Source: Bathynomus jamesi (taxonomy: Eukaryota > Arthropoda > Malacostraca > Isopoda > Cirolanidae). Taken from it: a stretch of 64,000 nucleotides of DNA. Each line of letters opens with the position of its first letter. The first letter of the stretch is position 1. The stretch is taken from contig JAJOZX010009055.1 in assembly GCA_023014485.1 (NCBI GenBank), positions 1 through 64,000 of the forward strand. The letters are read 5' to 3'. The notes beneath the pieces are model-generated. The model ran no database searches and was not told where the DNA came from. It worked only from the letters and a program-made list of their open reading frames with translations. Shown here one piece after another: positions 1-11,694 of this stretch. The translations under genes were made by a program, and so were the position numbers.

Positions 1-690
1 TTCCTCCATTTTGGAATTAGGTCTCCAATGAACAGTTGTTCATCATCATTCTCTTCCAGGTAAGCACAGGTCTGAAGGATGCTTGGTGTTGCTCTTCATT
101 AGTTGGTCTCCCTTTCTTCGAATCATGATCGTCGGAGGAGTATGCGCGAGGAATGTTTTTTCCACTTCGAAATTACGCTGCAGGTGTGATGGTAGACACA
201 ATCTGCAGCAGGAAGATCACGAAGATAATACTCCAGACGGCCTTTTACATTAAACGACCATTCATCGCAGCGGCTTTCACAGCACCTTTTTATGGTTTCG
301 GAGAACTCTGTAGTTCTTATTTTGACATGCTCTGATTTTGGTTTGTGTTTGGAAAAAAAGTCCACAAAGTATCACAAACAAACAGTGAGTAGCACTGGAA
401 AATGCGTATTCATGAAAACGAGCACTTTTCCTTGGTATTGCCTCGGCTGCGGTCTGTCGCTTCTTTATTTCAATGGTCTTTTTATCCGTAAACCTTTTCC
501 TACATACAAACGTGAACACTTATTCCAGCTGTTGCAACAACATCGCTTCCACGGCTGCGGCTGGATGCATTTTATACCATCTGCTCCTTTTTGCGAGATG
601 TGAACCACTTCCTGTCCGCTGTCCAATTTCTCCTTACAATCACGCACAATCTTCAGGGATCTGCATTCTTGAAGGCGGACGCACACCGAG
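1..690 (-). pseudogene. decayed fragment of an uncharacterised multicopy invertebrate protein
   Basis: Read right to left, three overlapping minus-strand frames show pieces that fit one protein: a segment with QEVVHISQKGADGI (about 600-640), a FVCRKRFTDKK stretch (about 480-510), and RTTEFSETIKRCCESRCDEW followed by DLPAADCVYHHTCS (123-320). Near the left edge, another frame reads YLEENDDEQ. I recall this order of motifs (VCRK, TIxxxC, DLPAADxxYHxxC, LEENDDEQ) from an uncharacterised, often TE-associated protein family in arthropods, cnidarians and molluscs; function unknown. The reading frame changes at least three times and the fragment runs off the left edge, so it is not a working gene here. 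Assignment rests on memory of the motif pattern. Confidence 0.4.
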
Positions 691-1242
691 TCAGCCGTAC
701 ACCGAGTCAGTCTGAAACAGAAAACGCAAATTAATAAACTGTGTTGCAGTATTTAAAAGGAGTACATAATAACAGTTTTAAAGAAAATGACAAGCACAAA
801 TACGCGATTTGATAGTGGGTAGTAGGAATTAAAGAGTTGTATATAATATAAGTTTATAAAGATGTAGCAATGTCCATTCTCACATACACTCCTACAGTAT
901 ATTTTATTTACATTACGTGAAGTCATAGTTTAATATTAGCCGCCTAATACAATTTTAGTGTCATATAGGTTAATTTAGAAACGAAAATGTGTTTTAAAAC
1001 ATTTTACTGATCAAGAAAAACGTCATAACTCTCTCTACAAAGCGAATTAAAATTTATTGTATTTCGTAGAAAACGCCAGTCCGCCATTTTGAATTTCATT
1101 TTTGGGGGTGTTCCCGGGGTCCAATTTTGTCGGATTTTGGATATGTTAATCTGCAATGGTTCCTGAGCTGGAAACAGTTTAGAAAGCTTCTGAAGCAATT
1201 TGCCCAGGTTGAAGCTATTTTTGCTCTAGATTGCCTGGACTA
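691..1242. other. AT-rich sequence with no recognised feature
   Basis: Short open frames only, none with a recognisable motif. The right edge is where the inverted repeat arm begins. Confidence 0.5.
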
Positions 1243-2253
1243 AAGCTCTTTCATGAGGCAAACAAGAACAAACAAATGAAAAATACATACATTCGAGTAC
1301 TTCTGTTCAGGCAAGTTCCACCAGATATTAGAAATGAAAACGAATATCTGAAAGGTTTTAATAGGCCTAACGAGTGTGCATCAGCACATCGAATTTTTTG
1401 TTTGTTAACAAATTGCGAACAATACATAAATGAAAATCAGAGTGATCATATTTTAACCGAAAACAAGTTCTTTGTTTAAGATCTGTATTATGAAAAATAA
1501 AACTAATATTTATTATTTTTAATTTAAATAATTAATTTCTCTCTTTTTTAAGGGAAACTGGCTTATTTTCAAACGAGATGACCTTCAAATACAATATATA
1601 TTCATATCACACGCATATATGTTTATTTACTTTTAAGTATGTAGTTTTCTGTTTTACATCGATATATTCCATCACATTCACTTTCACATGCCATCTTCTG
1701 GTATATGAATTAATAATTTTACCGTTCATGAATTTCGTTATAAAATTGCATGTGGTTAAAAAGAACCAAGTGCCTAACGCGGCTTTGAAACTGAAGCAGC
1801 AATTCTGTTATCCTCCTCTAAACATCCACTTAAATATATTACTAATATTAATTTTGTTATTATTACATATATATATGTACACGTATTAAGAGTATTTAAA
1901 TTAAATATATTGATTTCAATTATATATATATTATATACTTTTAAAGAGAACACATTACGTAATTTTATATTTTAGAAGTACAAATCATCAAATTTTATAT
2001 TTTAGAAGTACAAATCATCAAATTTTATTTCCATCTTAGCCATGACTTCTTTCCACGGTAGTAAACATCAAATTATTATTCTTAAGTTTCTGTAAACCAG
2101 TAATTGCAATTGTCTTTTATCTTATTCCTATTATGTCTATAAATAAAATTTACGTAGTATCCATTTCATAAGAGAATCAACACCTATGATCTTAAAGAAT
2201 AATGTTAGCTTCTTGGTTTATTTCGAATCGAATAAGCTTACCAACAGTATATA

Positions 2254-2283
<30 letters not shown>
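1243..2283 (+). repeat. left arm of a 1.04-kb inverted repeat (putative TIR of the PolB element)
   Basis: The sequence from AAGCTCTTTCATGAGGCAAA (about 1243) to the (CA)n tract is the reverse complement of 16741-17778 at high identity, with a few substitutions and short indels. The outer edge is sharp: homology stops at about 1243 here and about 17778 on the right. The inner edge is a (CA)n microsatellite in both arms. The left arm alone carries a perfect 30-bp tandem duplication (1961-1990 and 1991-2020). I see no matching target-site duplication outside the arms. An 82-codon open frame (1231-1479) lies in the arm but has no recognisable domain. Confidence 0.85.

Positions 2284-2325
<42 letters not shown>
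2252..2325. repeat. compound (CA)n(TA)n microsatellite
   Basis: Pure CA dinucleotides pass directly into TA dinucleotides. It marks the inner edge of the left inverted-repeat arm. Confidence 0.95.
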
Positions 2326-2328
<3 letters not shown>

Positions 2329-3511
2329 TTTATTTGATAGGTTCACTGATTCAATGTACAGTATTTGCATAATTCTTTGTAACGTTGATTATATTTGGCA
2401 TCTCAGTTCACATTCTTACCAGATTTTTCCAGGCTAGTTAATAAACAATTTCAAACGTATGTAATTTTTCTAATAATTAACTGTAACGAGTAGTAGTTAA
2501 TCATTACTGCTAACAACTTTTGTCTATAAACTACACAGGTCTACGAATGAGAAATTTGTAAGAGCAGTTTTCTTACTAACAGTTGATTTTATATAAATCA
2601 AATACTCTGATTCGAATAAGGCGTACATTTTACTATCACGTAAGGACTTTCTGCAAACTGGAAGGGAAAACGCCGCTACATAAATAAATATTATTTATTT
2701 CAATTACATTAGGTATCTATTTCGTTTTGCTATGTTAATTACAAATGCAAACAACTTTAAAAAGAAAGATTGTTATTTAAGCCAGCTAGTTTTCTTGCGG
2801 CCTATGCTATGGTGCTTTTCTTTTATGTAGTAATTCTTAGCGCCCATTTCAACATCCAACAGTAGGCGGTCGTCGTGCTGACGGCACACATTCAATGACA
2901 TCTTATTAGTTTTTAATAAAAATTAATTTGACTCAGTTTTAATTAAATTAATTACATGTGTAATATGAATACGGCATTTTGTGAAATTCTGTACGTAATG
3001 TCGAAAACTAATTTATTTCGGAACCAGCGTGCAAAAATTACTCTACAGGTGATACATTATCTCGATCAACAAAACATCTACCAGTCATGCCTCCTTTATA
3101 ATGTTTCAAATGTAAATTTAATTTCAAAGCGCCTTAACTGTAACATGGAGGATATATTTTAAATATTTTACTCGAAATAAAAATCGTTGATTTATTCCTA
3201 CTGCCGTTATTTCATTATTTTTGACGAATACCTATATTAATTTTTCATTCATTATAACACGAATTTCATTATACGTGAATTTAAACAGAAGCGTATTTAT
3301 AATGCAGAATGTGTAGACGAAAACACGAAATATAATATCTCTATAAGAACAAGTTTATTTTTAAAATTATTGAAATATGCAAGCTTGAAAATTGTTTAAT
3401 TCATCAGTCTCATTATAAGTGTTACACTAATTGCTGCAAAAAGCGTTTTCTACGAACATTACAATACAGAAAACGAAATTTTGCTTAATGAAAGGGATAG
3501 CCACAAATTAA
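2326..3511. other. AT-rich sequence, nothing recognised
   Basis: Only a 68-codon frame (2956-3162) without recognisable motifs. This is the part of the PolB-element interior where further element genes would be expected, but I cannot support any. Confidence 0.5.
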
Positions 3512-3513
3512 TA

Positions 3514-4179
3514 CAGGGTGGACCGTAAGTTTCCATACATAGGAAAAATTAAACGTTTGTTTTATGTTTCAGATACCCTAAGAATATGCGTTTGACGTAA
3601 GATCTTGTTTACTGATGAAGCAAATTTTTACGTCAATGGAGGGTTAATCGGCACAAACATACGTTATTGGAGTAATGCTAACCCTAACTGGCTGCGTCCG
3701 ACGAAGATGCAAGGTGCCGGTAAAGTGATGGTGTGGGCCGGGATATGGGGTGACAGAATTATTGGACCAATTTTTGTCAGTGGAAATCTTAATGCCGAAA
3801 GGTATCTTAACATGTTGCAAGAGAGATTTTCCCATCCCAGCAGTTTCCGGATGCTTGGATTGGTCGGCGTGGTCCTGTGGAGTGGCCTCCCAGATCCCCA
3901 GATCTCACCCCCCTTGATTTCTATCTTTGGGGGCACTTGAAGGCCATGGTGTATCAGGAAAAGATACGAGACATAAATCATCTAAAGGAACGTATCACCA
4001 ACGCCATTACAAGCATAACGTCAACTGTGCTAATGCGTGTTCATCAACAGTGGGGAACACGTATTGAAATGTGTTTTCAAAACAATGGCAAACCATGTAG
4101 AGAATATTATATAAATAAAAATGGTTGTCCATAACAAAATGTTTATTTTCCTATGTATGGAAACTTACGGCCCACCCTG
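3514..4179 (+). mobile_element. internally deleted mariner-like element (DD41D type)
   Basis: The ends are inverted repeats starting CAGGGTGG(A/G)CCGTAAGTTT and running to CATACATAGGAAAA, flanked by TA on both sides (3512-3513 and 4180-4181), the usual target duplication of Tc1/mariner elements. At 666 bp it is about half the normal length. It lies inside the large inverted repeat and so is younger than that structure. Confidence 0.92.
3605..4132 (+). pseudogene. mariner transposase remnant, C-terminal half
   Basis: A frame from 3605 carries the first catalytic Asp in LFTDEANFYVNG, then VMVWAGIWGDRIIGP. Near 3825-3840 the frame changes and the reading jumps to FPDAWIGRRGPVEWPPRSPD with the third Asp in LTPLDFYLWG, continuing to 4132. 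The segment with the second Asp (normally in a WFQQDGAPAH-like motif) is deleted, and the N-terminal helix-turn-helix is missing. The remnant cannot code for an active enzyme. The [15 protein letters not shown] spacing matches the DD41D group. Confidence 0.88.
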
Positions 4180-4181
4180 TA

Positions 4182-5185
4182 GATCTGTTTAGGATCATTC
4201 TATAATTTTGAAACACTACTTGCGAGCAATTAGTTTCACTGATTAATATTAATTTCTTTTCATTAGTTTACTAATCCTCATTTCCAGCAACTTTCCAGAA
4301 TTATACAAATAGGCAGGGATTGCGAAATTTCCATAACGTTATATTACATTATAATACGTTATAATACGTTTCAATACGTCTGGAATTAAGTTGCTGGTTA
4401 TATTTATCTGTACATTGAAGGAAGAGCCCTTAATTTTATCGTTGCAAAGGTACAAGGTTACAGATATAAAAAGCATTCGTTTTTCTCGTTAACAAACTAT
4501 GAAATCTGCGGGTACGCATTAGCCAAATTGCATAATGAAAACACACCGAATTGAAATTATGGCGAAATACGGCAACTATTTATGCAATTGCAACACTGCG
4601 AGATACAGCTATTTAAGGCCATGCTCTAATCGTAGCGTTCATTCTTCATGCAATATTCACAGCGGAAAGTTTGTTAACACTACACCTCCTCTGCCAGTTT
4701 GTGAGCATTTTTAAATTTTTAGCATGTTAAATATTAAGCATTATTTTTTAAGGATAGGCTTTGAATGAAATTCATTCTAGATGTTCGAGTCCTTTCTGGG
4801 TCACGAATAAAAAAAAAATATATATATTGGTAGACTATAGACCATATGACAGATATTATTAATACTAAGGATAGAAATATATACATTTGATTAGAGATAA
4901 TACTGTAATGTCGAAGTGGAGCTACAGACAGACGTTCTCGCACCAAGAAGTCCATAGCTTAGAGGGTAAATGGCAGACTCGTGGATAGTTTGGCTGAGGG
5001 TTGGCTGATTTTTAATTCTTTGCATTAGACTGTAGTTTTGTTATCTCTGGGAAGCTCGCGGCATTGCGGGTAGCAATCATTTGCGAAGCTGTGCATCTCG
5101 GGGTTAATTTATGTAAGAGTCTAAAAGACCTGTTGTACAGCAAATTTAGGGTTCTGCCAGATCCTTTTTTATAATTTACCCATAG
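4182..5185. other. no gene recognised
   Basis: AT-rich DNA with one short minus-strand frame (4734-4955) that I do not recognise. It separates the mariner from the LINE remnant. Confidence 0.45.
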
Positions 5186-5990
5186 TTACTGTCTGTATAT
5201 ATTACAACAGAAAGTACGAAAGAGAGTGTCTTTAGCTTCACTTGTACAGAATAGAGAGTTCCTTATGGTCATATTCGTTTTAGCACACAGACTTCGAGAT
5301 TGTTTTCTTATAGCCGAGTCATCATTCAAGGAGCTGGTAATAGTTTGACCCAAATACTTTAACTCTTGTACTTCCTCAATTACTTCACCATTCATTTTAA
5401 ACATTATATCAGCTAACTGATTACAGCTTTTAGGATGAAATTGCATAACCTTAGTTTTGTAACATTAAAAAGCTTACTATGTTTCTGCGAATACACTTCG
5501 CAGACTTTTAGTAGCCGATCCATACCTTTAACAGAGGGACTTATTATCACCATATCATCGGCGTAAACTAAGTTATTTATACTTGTGTTATCTATACATC
5601 AACCCTGTTGACTCATTAAGTGAAGCAATTAATACATAAATATACACATTAAACAGCATAGGGGAGAGCAAGGAGCCTTGTCTCACCCCGCAAAAGGAGC
5701 CAAAACACTCAGATAGTACATTGCCCACCTAACGGTGAAAGATTGGTGGGAATACCAAAATTTCAATAAATTTAATATGTATATGGGAACCTTCCAGTCT
5801 TCTAGTTTCGCAAATAAAATATTATGGTTCACCCTATCATATGCATTACTTATATCTAGGAAACAGCTATAAATAGCTGAATTACTGTCAATGTATTTAG
5901 ATATTTTTTTTAAGCACATAGATACACAGGTCAGTTGAGTGGAACCTTTTAATGCCAAACTGTTTAGATGATGTCCATAGGAGATCATTT
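5186..5990 (-). pseudogene. non-LTR retrotransposon reverse transcriptase fragment
   Basis: Read on the minus strand, 5988-5683 gives the RT palm region FLDISNAYDRVNHNILFAKL, then LLKFWYSHQSFTVRWA. After frame breaks, the catalytic box YADDMVII is visible at about 5580-5550, followed by KYLGQTITSS (about 5360) in 5446-5186. The order matches the RT core and thumb of LINE-type retrotransposons. The VRWA and KYLG contexts resemble CR1/RTE-like groups, but I cannot fix the clade. At least two frameshifts, no endonuclease visible; a dead 5'-truncated copy. Confidence 0.8.
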
Positions 5991-6288
5991 AATCGGAGTA
6001 ACAAGAGTTTTTCTAGTTTCGAGAAGCAGCAATCGATATAGTCAATAATATCACCAACAAAGAATATTCTGTGTTAATTATATTACTATAACATATATGT
6101 AGTTTTCCGTGTCACAGTACTATATTGTTCCTTCATCCAATATTTCTAGGAAACGTTGGGTACCACAAACAATCAAGATATGGACGTCGAACAAAATTTA
6201 CTTGACACACCTGTACAGCTTCGTTCAGTACCGTATCCAAATTACCGATTATCTAATAACGGGGAAATGTAAGCAAGTTTTACTTTAG

Positions 6289-6384
<96 letters not shown>
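6289..6384. repeat. (TA)n microsatellite
   Basis: Nearly pure TA dinucleotides over about 95 bp. Confidence 0.97.
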
Positions 6385-6387
<3 letters not shown>

Positions 6388-6398
6388 GGATGCAGTGA

Positions 6399-6850
6399 TT
6401 AACAACAACTTGTGAGAATGATCAACGCGTGTAGGATTCTAAAAGTACATTTATACACATCACTCATTTCCAATGTTCCGTAAATATTTGTGCAGGTTTG
6501 AAGGAGAGCAGCTTTAGCTCTATACAAACTTTTTACATGGCTAGTTACGCAAAGAAATGGTGCTGGCTCGCCATATATATTTAAATTCTTGTACATATTC
6601 AGTGCTTCATTTCTTATTTTGGATCTGATACTGTAAGAATGACCAGAGTTACCTTTAGAGAGAGGCATGTCCTTAACCGTGCAACATTGAAAGAACACTA
6701 CGATGCAGTAAGCGTAACTCGTCAGCTTTCAGGAGACGCATCAAGTCTTTAACAGAAGGAACTGATAGCCTCGTATTAGAGCACCAGTCCAAAACGTTCA
6801 TATTTACATCATGTATACTACATTCAACGCATGATTCAGTCACAAATCGC
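6399..6850 (-). other. minus-strand open segment of unknown origin
   Basis: Two adjoining minus-strand frames (from about 6835 to 6705, with DWCSNTRLSVPSVKDLMRLL, and 6698-6399, with LYRAKAALLQTCTNIYG) stay open and have a protein-like composition. They lie upstream, in the same orientation, of the LINE RT at 5.2-6.0 kb and could belong to the same retrotransposon, but I recognise no domain. Confidence 0.25.
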
Positions 6851-6954
6851 TAGTCGACAGTATGGGCATCAAACTTTGGTGGAGAAATTGAGTGCCAAAC
6901 CTCACTCTGCATGAGATTCCAAAACCCTAACACATCACATCAACGATGCCTAGT

Positions 6955-6957
<3 letters not shown>

Positions 6958-7017
<60 letters not shown>
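6958..7017. repeat. (TA)n microsatellite
   Basis: Pure TA dinucleotide run. Confidence 0.97.
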
Positions 7018-7020
<3 letters not shown>

Positions 7021-7079
7021 ATTTTACCATCCTGCTACCACCTAGTCGAGATGTTCATGTTCCTCAGTCTGACTCATAA

Positions 7080-8960
7080 ACTTCTACAACAATCGTGGTC
7101 TTTTCTCAAATTTTCAATCTGCTGAACACCGCCTCACCTCCTCCAAACCTCATCCCTCACTGAAGCTCAGGTTCCTGCGATGACAGTCAGCAACATCATT
7201 TCTGTACACTCTTACATTCACTATACTCAGATTCACTCCAAAGGTGTATGATACGTATATGTACGCAATGACCTAACTTGTACACGTATACCGAACCCCG
7301 AATTCTATACCCTCTGACTACGGCTTACAATTCGTTACCAAACTAAATACACCTGCGCTGTTTCCCTTTCTCCTAATTCTACCACCTACTGTATCCAAAT
7401 TTCTTTAACTACCTCACTTCCAAAGCGGAATACATTCTATTCCGCTCTCCATTGCTGAAATTTTCATTTTAGGAGATTTCACTGTTCACCAATACCTTTG
7501 GCTTTCCTGACTGACCATGAGCTATTGTTCTATTTCATCACACTCTTTCATACATCTAGCTAAGAACCTCTTCAACAACTCTATCTCCTCTTCTTACCCT
7601 CCTCTATTCCGCCCGACGGCTCAGCAGCCGAATCTTCTCCTGACAAAGCTAAACTCTTCGCTCAAACTCTCGCTTCCACCTCAACCATGGATGATTCCGA
7701 TGCTGTTCCTTCATCTCCGCCTCCCTCTGACTTTTCATGCTGAAATTAGAATCGCTTCCAAAAATGTTATTTCTGTCCCATCTGGGGCCATCTCTTGGAC
7801 GGTGTATGGACCTGATGGGCTCCTCCTGTTGTTCTTGCACTTCAATGCTAACATCCCGACAGGCAAACGCCTACGTATTTGTTTATTATCTTGTACTTTA
7901 CCTCCCTGCTAAAAGTTTGCGTTCATTCATCCTGTCCCAGGAGGGGTAACCACCCTAAACCCTTCAGTCAAAATGTTTTATTTCTTGCCTTTCTAATATT
8001 TTTTTAAACTAACCTTAATAGGAAGAATCTTAACCACTTCTCTTCTCACAATCTTCTTTCATATCGTCAGTACGGGGACCCAAGGGTACTTCTATCGGTG
8101 ATCTTTTTGCATATCGCCCTGAATCATGGTCTTCCTTTCATGGTTTCGGCGAAACTCCTGTTATTGTGCTAGACATATCGAAAACTTTTGATAGAGTATG
8201 GTACAAATTTTAAATACCCAAATTGCCAACCTGTGGATTTTATTCTACTAACTCTGTCTTCACCTCTAATTCTCCCTCTCGCCGTCCTATAGCAGCGACT
8301 GTAGACGACCTCTGTTCTTCACCTAAAGCTATCAACAGAGGTGTTCCTCAGGGCTCTGTTCTGTCAGCCAATCTTTTCCTTTTATTTAATGAATTTTTAA
8401 TTCGCCCTTCCTTTCCTATTCGCTCCTATGCCAATGACCCAGCACTTAACTTCTCTACCCGCTTCCCAGAGCTTCCTTCTCAACAGTCGCACTATGAAAC
8501 GTGTAGAACGACTATGGAACCCATGACTTCAGGACTTTCTGATTGGATCAGATTGGATCAGAGAATACAATGCGGCTTTCACTGGAACAAGATAAGGTTC
8601 CTCCGTCTATCTACTCGTCACATTCTTCAACACGATCATAACCTTGTCTTCAACAATATACACCTCAATCTTTCCTCTTCTCTTAACACCTCAGGCGTTT
8701 CCTTTCTCGTAATCTCTCATGTAAAGGTCGCATATGCCATCTATCCAAAACATCTTCTAAAGGGATAGGTGCAGTGTACTGCCTACACACTTTCTTAGCC
8801 CTCGCTCAGTTGGTGCCTCTGTGCAGGACCTTCTCCGTCTCTGTATGGAATACACTTGGAGGACGTTTTCGTGGGCATTCGCACAAGTCTCAGCCTTCCT
8901 ACATAAAAACAAAACAAAAAACAAAAACGAGTATTTTTAAACACTTACTCGCATAAATGT
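7080..8960 (+). pseudogene. decayed non-LTR retrotransposon (endonuclease and reverse transcriptase)
   Basis: Pieces of one LINE appear in order but in shifting frames: an endonuclease start reading NNRGLFSNFQSAEHRLTSSK (about 7085-7145), the endonuclease box ILGDFTVHQYLW (about 7470-7500), a short RT stretch near 7775-7830, a DISKTFDRVW-like segment (about 8170-8205), then 8223-8768 with NRGVPQGSVLSANLF and a mutated catalytic box, SYANDPAL, where YADD is expected. A thumb-like RFLRLSTRH stretch follows. I recall this family (NIRGLSSNFSSVEHHL, QFLHLSTRHN) from decapod crustacean genomes. Missing segments, stops and YAND in place of YADD make the copy inactive. Confidence 0.8.
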
Positions 8961-9151
8961 AATTCTTTCCGCATATTATGGATTCATCATCTTTACATGT
9001 AAATACTTCAACAGCAAGGTGTTGGGGTTAATACCTCTGTTTAATCCCATAGGGTATCTTATATTCCTCAAACTCTTGAAGAAGTTTTGTTGTTTCTTGA
9101 TAAAAATATCCTAACTAGTCAAAATGTTTTGATGGGGTAATACATTTGGAA

Positions 9152-9154
<3 letters not shown>

Positions 9155-9202
<48 letters not shown>

Positions 9203-9210
9203 ATATACAC
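9155..9210. repeat. imperfect (TA)n microsatellite
   Basis: TA dinucleotides broken by one TT step, directly left of the PolB-associated coding region. Confidence 0.95.
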
Positions 9211-9400
9211 AAGATCATGTACAGAATTTGTAAATGAGGCAGCTTTTTCATCAATGAATCTACAGGCCTTAATAATTCTACTAAGCATAAACGTGGCTTT
9301 GATAAACCTTGTGGAGATACTTATAATACATATTGATAGCTTTGTAAACTTGATCTTTCTAGGGAATCTAACTAATGTATAGTTTGTTTTTAAGAAATTC

Positions 9401-10439
9401 GTGTTCAGCGTTTTTCGCTTCTTTTCCAGGGCAACGTGTGACGAGCCCTTTAAAAGATCCCGAAATGCATTACCACCAGCATGCTCAAGTGGGGATAAGT
9501 GGGAACGACAGAACAACCAGGATCCCTTTGACTACACTACTGAGGTAGGCCCTCAAACAACCAGCCAAGACCTCTACACCTCCGCAGGTGTTAAAAGATC
9601 TAGGTCTGTTGAAGATCAATCTCCGATCACGTGCGGTGTGGATGCTAAACGAACAAAGTTCAACGTTACGTTCAACTCTGAGGACAAAGATTCATCACCG
9701 ACAAACGATCGCAAAAACGATCGCTAGCCATACAGAGAGAATGAGCTATCATTCAGCCAACGGTGTATCTCTTACCTTATTGCAAAATGTGAGTAATACC
9801 CATACACTTTCTAGAAGTCGCTACAACGTCAGAATTGACCCCCGAGTCGCATATTCGAAGGGCTTCGAACAAGGACTCTCCAACGTAGTTCGATGTGTCA
9901 TCGCACATGCTCTTCAGAACAATAATGATCGGGAGACCCGAGTAAGGTTGGCATTTGGGCTTGAGCCAAATAGCGAGGATAGCGATCAGTTCTGGATAGT
10001 AATACCTTACAGAAACCTGGTGGTAGAAAATGTTGACTACATCCTTTCACGTTTTGCACAAGCTTCTCAAAGTGGATCAAAGTTTAGCCTGGAGAAATTC
10101 ACGGTTGAAATTGATCATGTGTACCGTGTTGTGGGTCATAGTGCCACGCCTTATACACTTAACTTCAATTATCAGGCTATTTTTAGACGGCATATAAACG
10201 TCGATCGTGGTTGCGGATTTATAGCTATAATCCTGTCTCATATGTTTACCATGCTAAACAAGCTGTCTAGAAGTTTCCGCCTGGGAGCAGTCATAGAAAG
10301 AGCACAAAAACTGGCTGAAGATTGTAAAATTGATTTTAACTGTAATATGGGGCCTGAAGAATTCAGATCTACAGAAGCTAAGGCTAACAAAGACCCTAAG
10401 ATCCACTCTAAGGCTAGCCCGAGAGAAAGGAAAGAGTAG
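9401..10439 (+). pseudogene. upstream module of the PolB element gene
   Basis: Two overlapping plus frames: 9401-9727, hydrophilic, with KRSRSVEDQ and DAKRTKFNVTF that could serve as basic signals; and 9588-10439, which continues from it with RYNVRIDPRVAYSKGFEQGL, PYRNLVVENVDYILSRFAQ and LEKFTVEIDHVYRVVG. I recall a similar block (a run of about 60 residues ending in a Q-S-x-x-x-F-x-L pattern, then a region like INxDxxC) directly before the polymerase in many invertebrate PolB-bearing elements; role unknown. Same strand as the polymerase, with a LINE fragment between them, so it was probably the N-terminal part of that gene or the gene before it. The shift near 9725 and the stop at 10437 show it is broken. 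Confidence 0.5.
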
Positions 10440-10811
10440 GGGGTTAAGAGAAGAGAGGAGAATAAGGGGTTAAGTAAGGAGCAACACCTATCATTCGTGG
10501 GTTAACATTCATTCAGAAAAAGAAGAAAAAGTCTCACCATCATCATCCGCCGGCCACTGCCGACAAGTCAGAAAAATAGTCGGAGAAAATAGGAGAGGGG
10601 TGAAAGATGAAAAGAAGTAAAATAAGAACGCTTACAAACCATGCAAACAGTCTTAACTCACTGTCATACCATGCAAACTACAAACATGCAAGTAAAGAGT
10701 TACAGACATGCAAAGAAAGGAGATAAGGAAAAAAAAAAAAAAAAAGTAGGTACAGTTAAACAAAAAGTGGGTTAGTTTACGCTACGAGCTACATCTACGT
10801 TCGTGTTAGTC
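10440..10811. other. purine-rich and A-rich sequence, no gene
   Basis: AGGAG/GTTAAG-rich sequence followed by A-rich stretches, ending in a T run. It lies between the PolB upstream module and the inserted LINE fragment. Confidence 0.4.
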
Positions 10812-11690
10812 TAATTTTTTTTTTTTTTTTTTTTTTTTGCTGGCATCACACGCTGGCATGTCACAAGCTGGCATTCATCGTCAACAGACTCATCCTCGAG
10901 CACCACCACCAGAGCTCCTGTTGTTAACTTTCTTTTTTTAATTTTAAACAACGTTAATACTTTTAAAATGTCTGTCAAGACGGTTCTTAAACATATTAAC
11001 GCTGGTAGAATGAACGACTGACGCGGGAAGATTATTCCATTTATCAATTACTTTAAACGTAAAGAAGTTTTTAGCGATATTAGTAATGAAACGTCTGCCA
11101 CGCAACTTAAATCCGTTATTGCGAGTATTACTATTATCGAAAGTGAACAGTTTGTCAAAATTTACGTTATCGATGTTATTAACGATTTTGAAAACTTCAA
11201 TAAGCTCCCCCCTTAATCTTCTAGTTGCGAGTGAATACAAGTCTAACTCTTTAATCCTATCTCCATAAGGCTTATTGCGCAATGACGGAATAAGTTTCGT
11301 GGCACGACGCTGAACCCTTTCTAACCTATCAATATCCTCACGCAAGTACGGGCACCAAAACTGAACGGCATATTCTAAATGAGGCCTGACTAGGGACTTG
11401 TAAAGGGGCAATATAATGTCCTTCGATTTAAATTCGAAATTACGCGCTATGAAGCCTAACATCCTATTAGCTTTTGCGCAAGACTCCAGGCACTGGTTCC
11501 TAACCTTTAAATCTTTAGTTACGCGTACGCCTAAATCTACTTCCTCGTCAACGCTCGCTAACTCCCTATCATCCATCGTGTACGCGTAATTATTGTTGCG
11601 AGAACCTATATGCAAAACTTTACATTTATCTAATTAAATTGCATCTGCCTTATCCGTCCACTCCATAATCCTGTCTACATCGTCTTGGAT
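10812..11690 (-). mobile_element. 5'-truncated CR1-like LINE fragment inside the PolB gene
   Basis: The minus-strand frame 11615-10944 (223 aa) is the C-terminal part of a LINE ORF2: DLGVRVTKDLKVRNQCLESC, KANRMLGFIARNF, LYKSLVRPHLEYAVQFW, LERVQRRATKLIPSL, then RRLRGELIEVFKI. This segment follows the RT thumb in CR1/Daphne-like elements of arthropods and vertebrates. A T tract at 10813-10839 is the complement of a 3' poly(A). No RT catalytic core is present, so it is a normal 5'-truncated insertion. It separates the two parts of the PolB coding region; I could not identify a clear target duplication. Confidence 0.85.
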
Positions 11691-11694
11691 CCTA

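Noticed and set aside
1231..1479. 82-codon frame in the left inverted arm as a gene of the PolB element
   Set aside because: It starts before the arm edge, has no recognisable domain, and small differences in the right arm alter the frame.
2326..9100. Polinton integrase, protease, ATPase or capsid genes
   Set aside because: Looked for in all frames by eye; only mariner and LINE remnants were recognisable.
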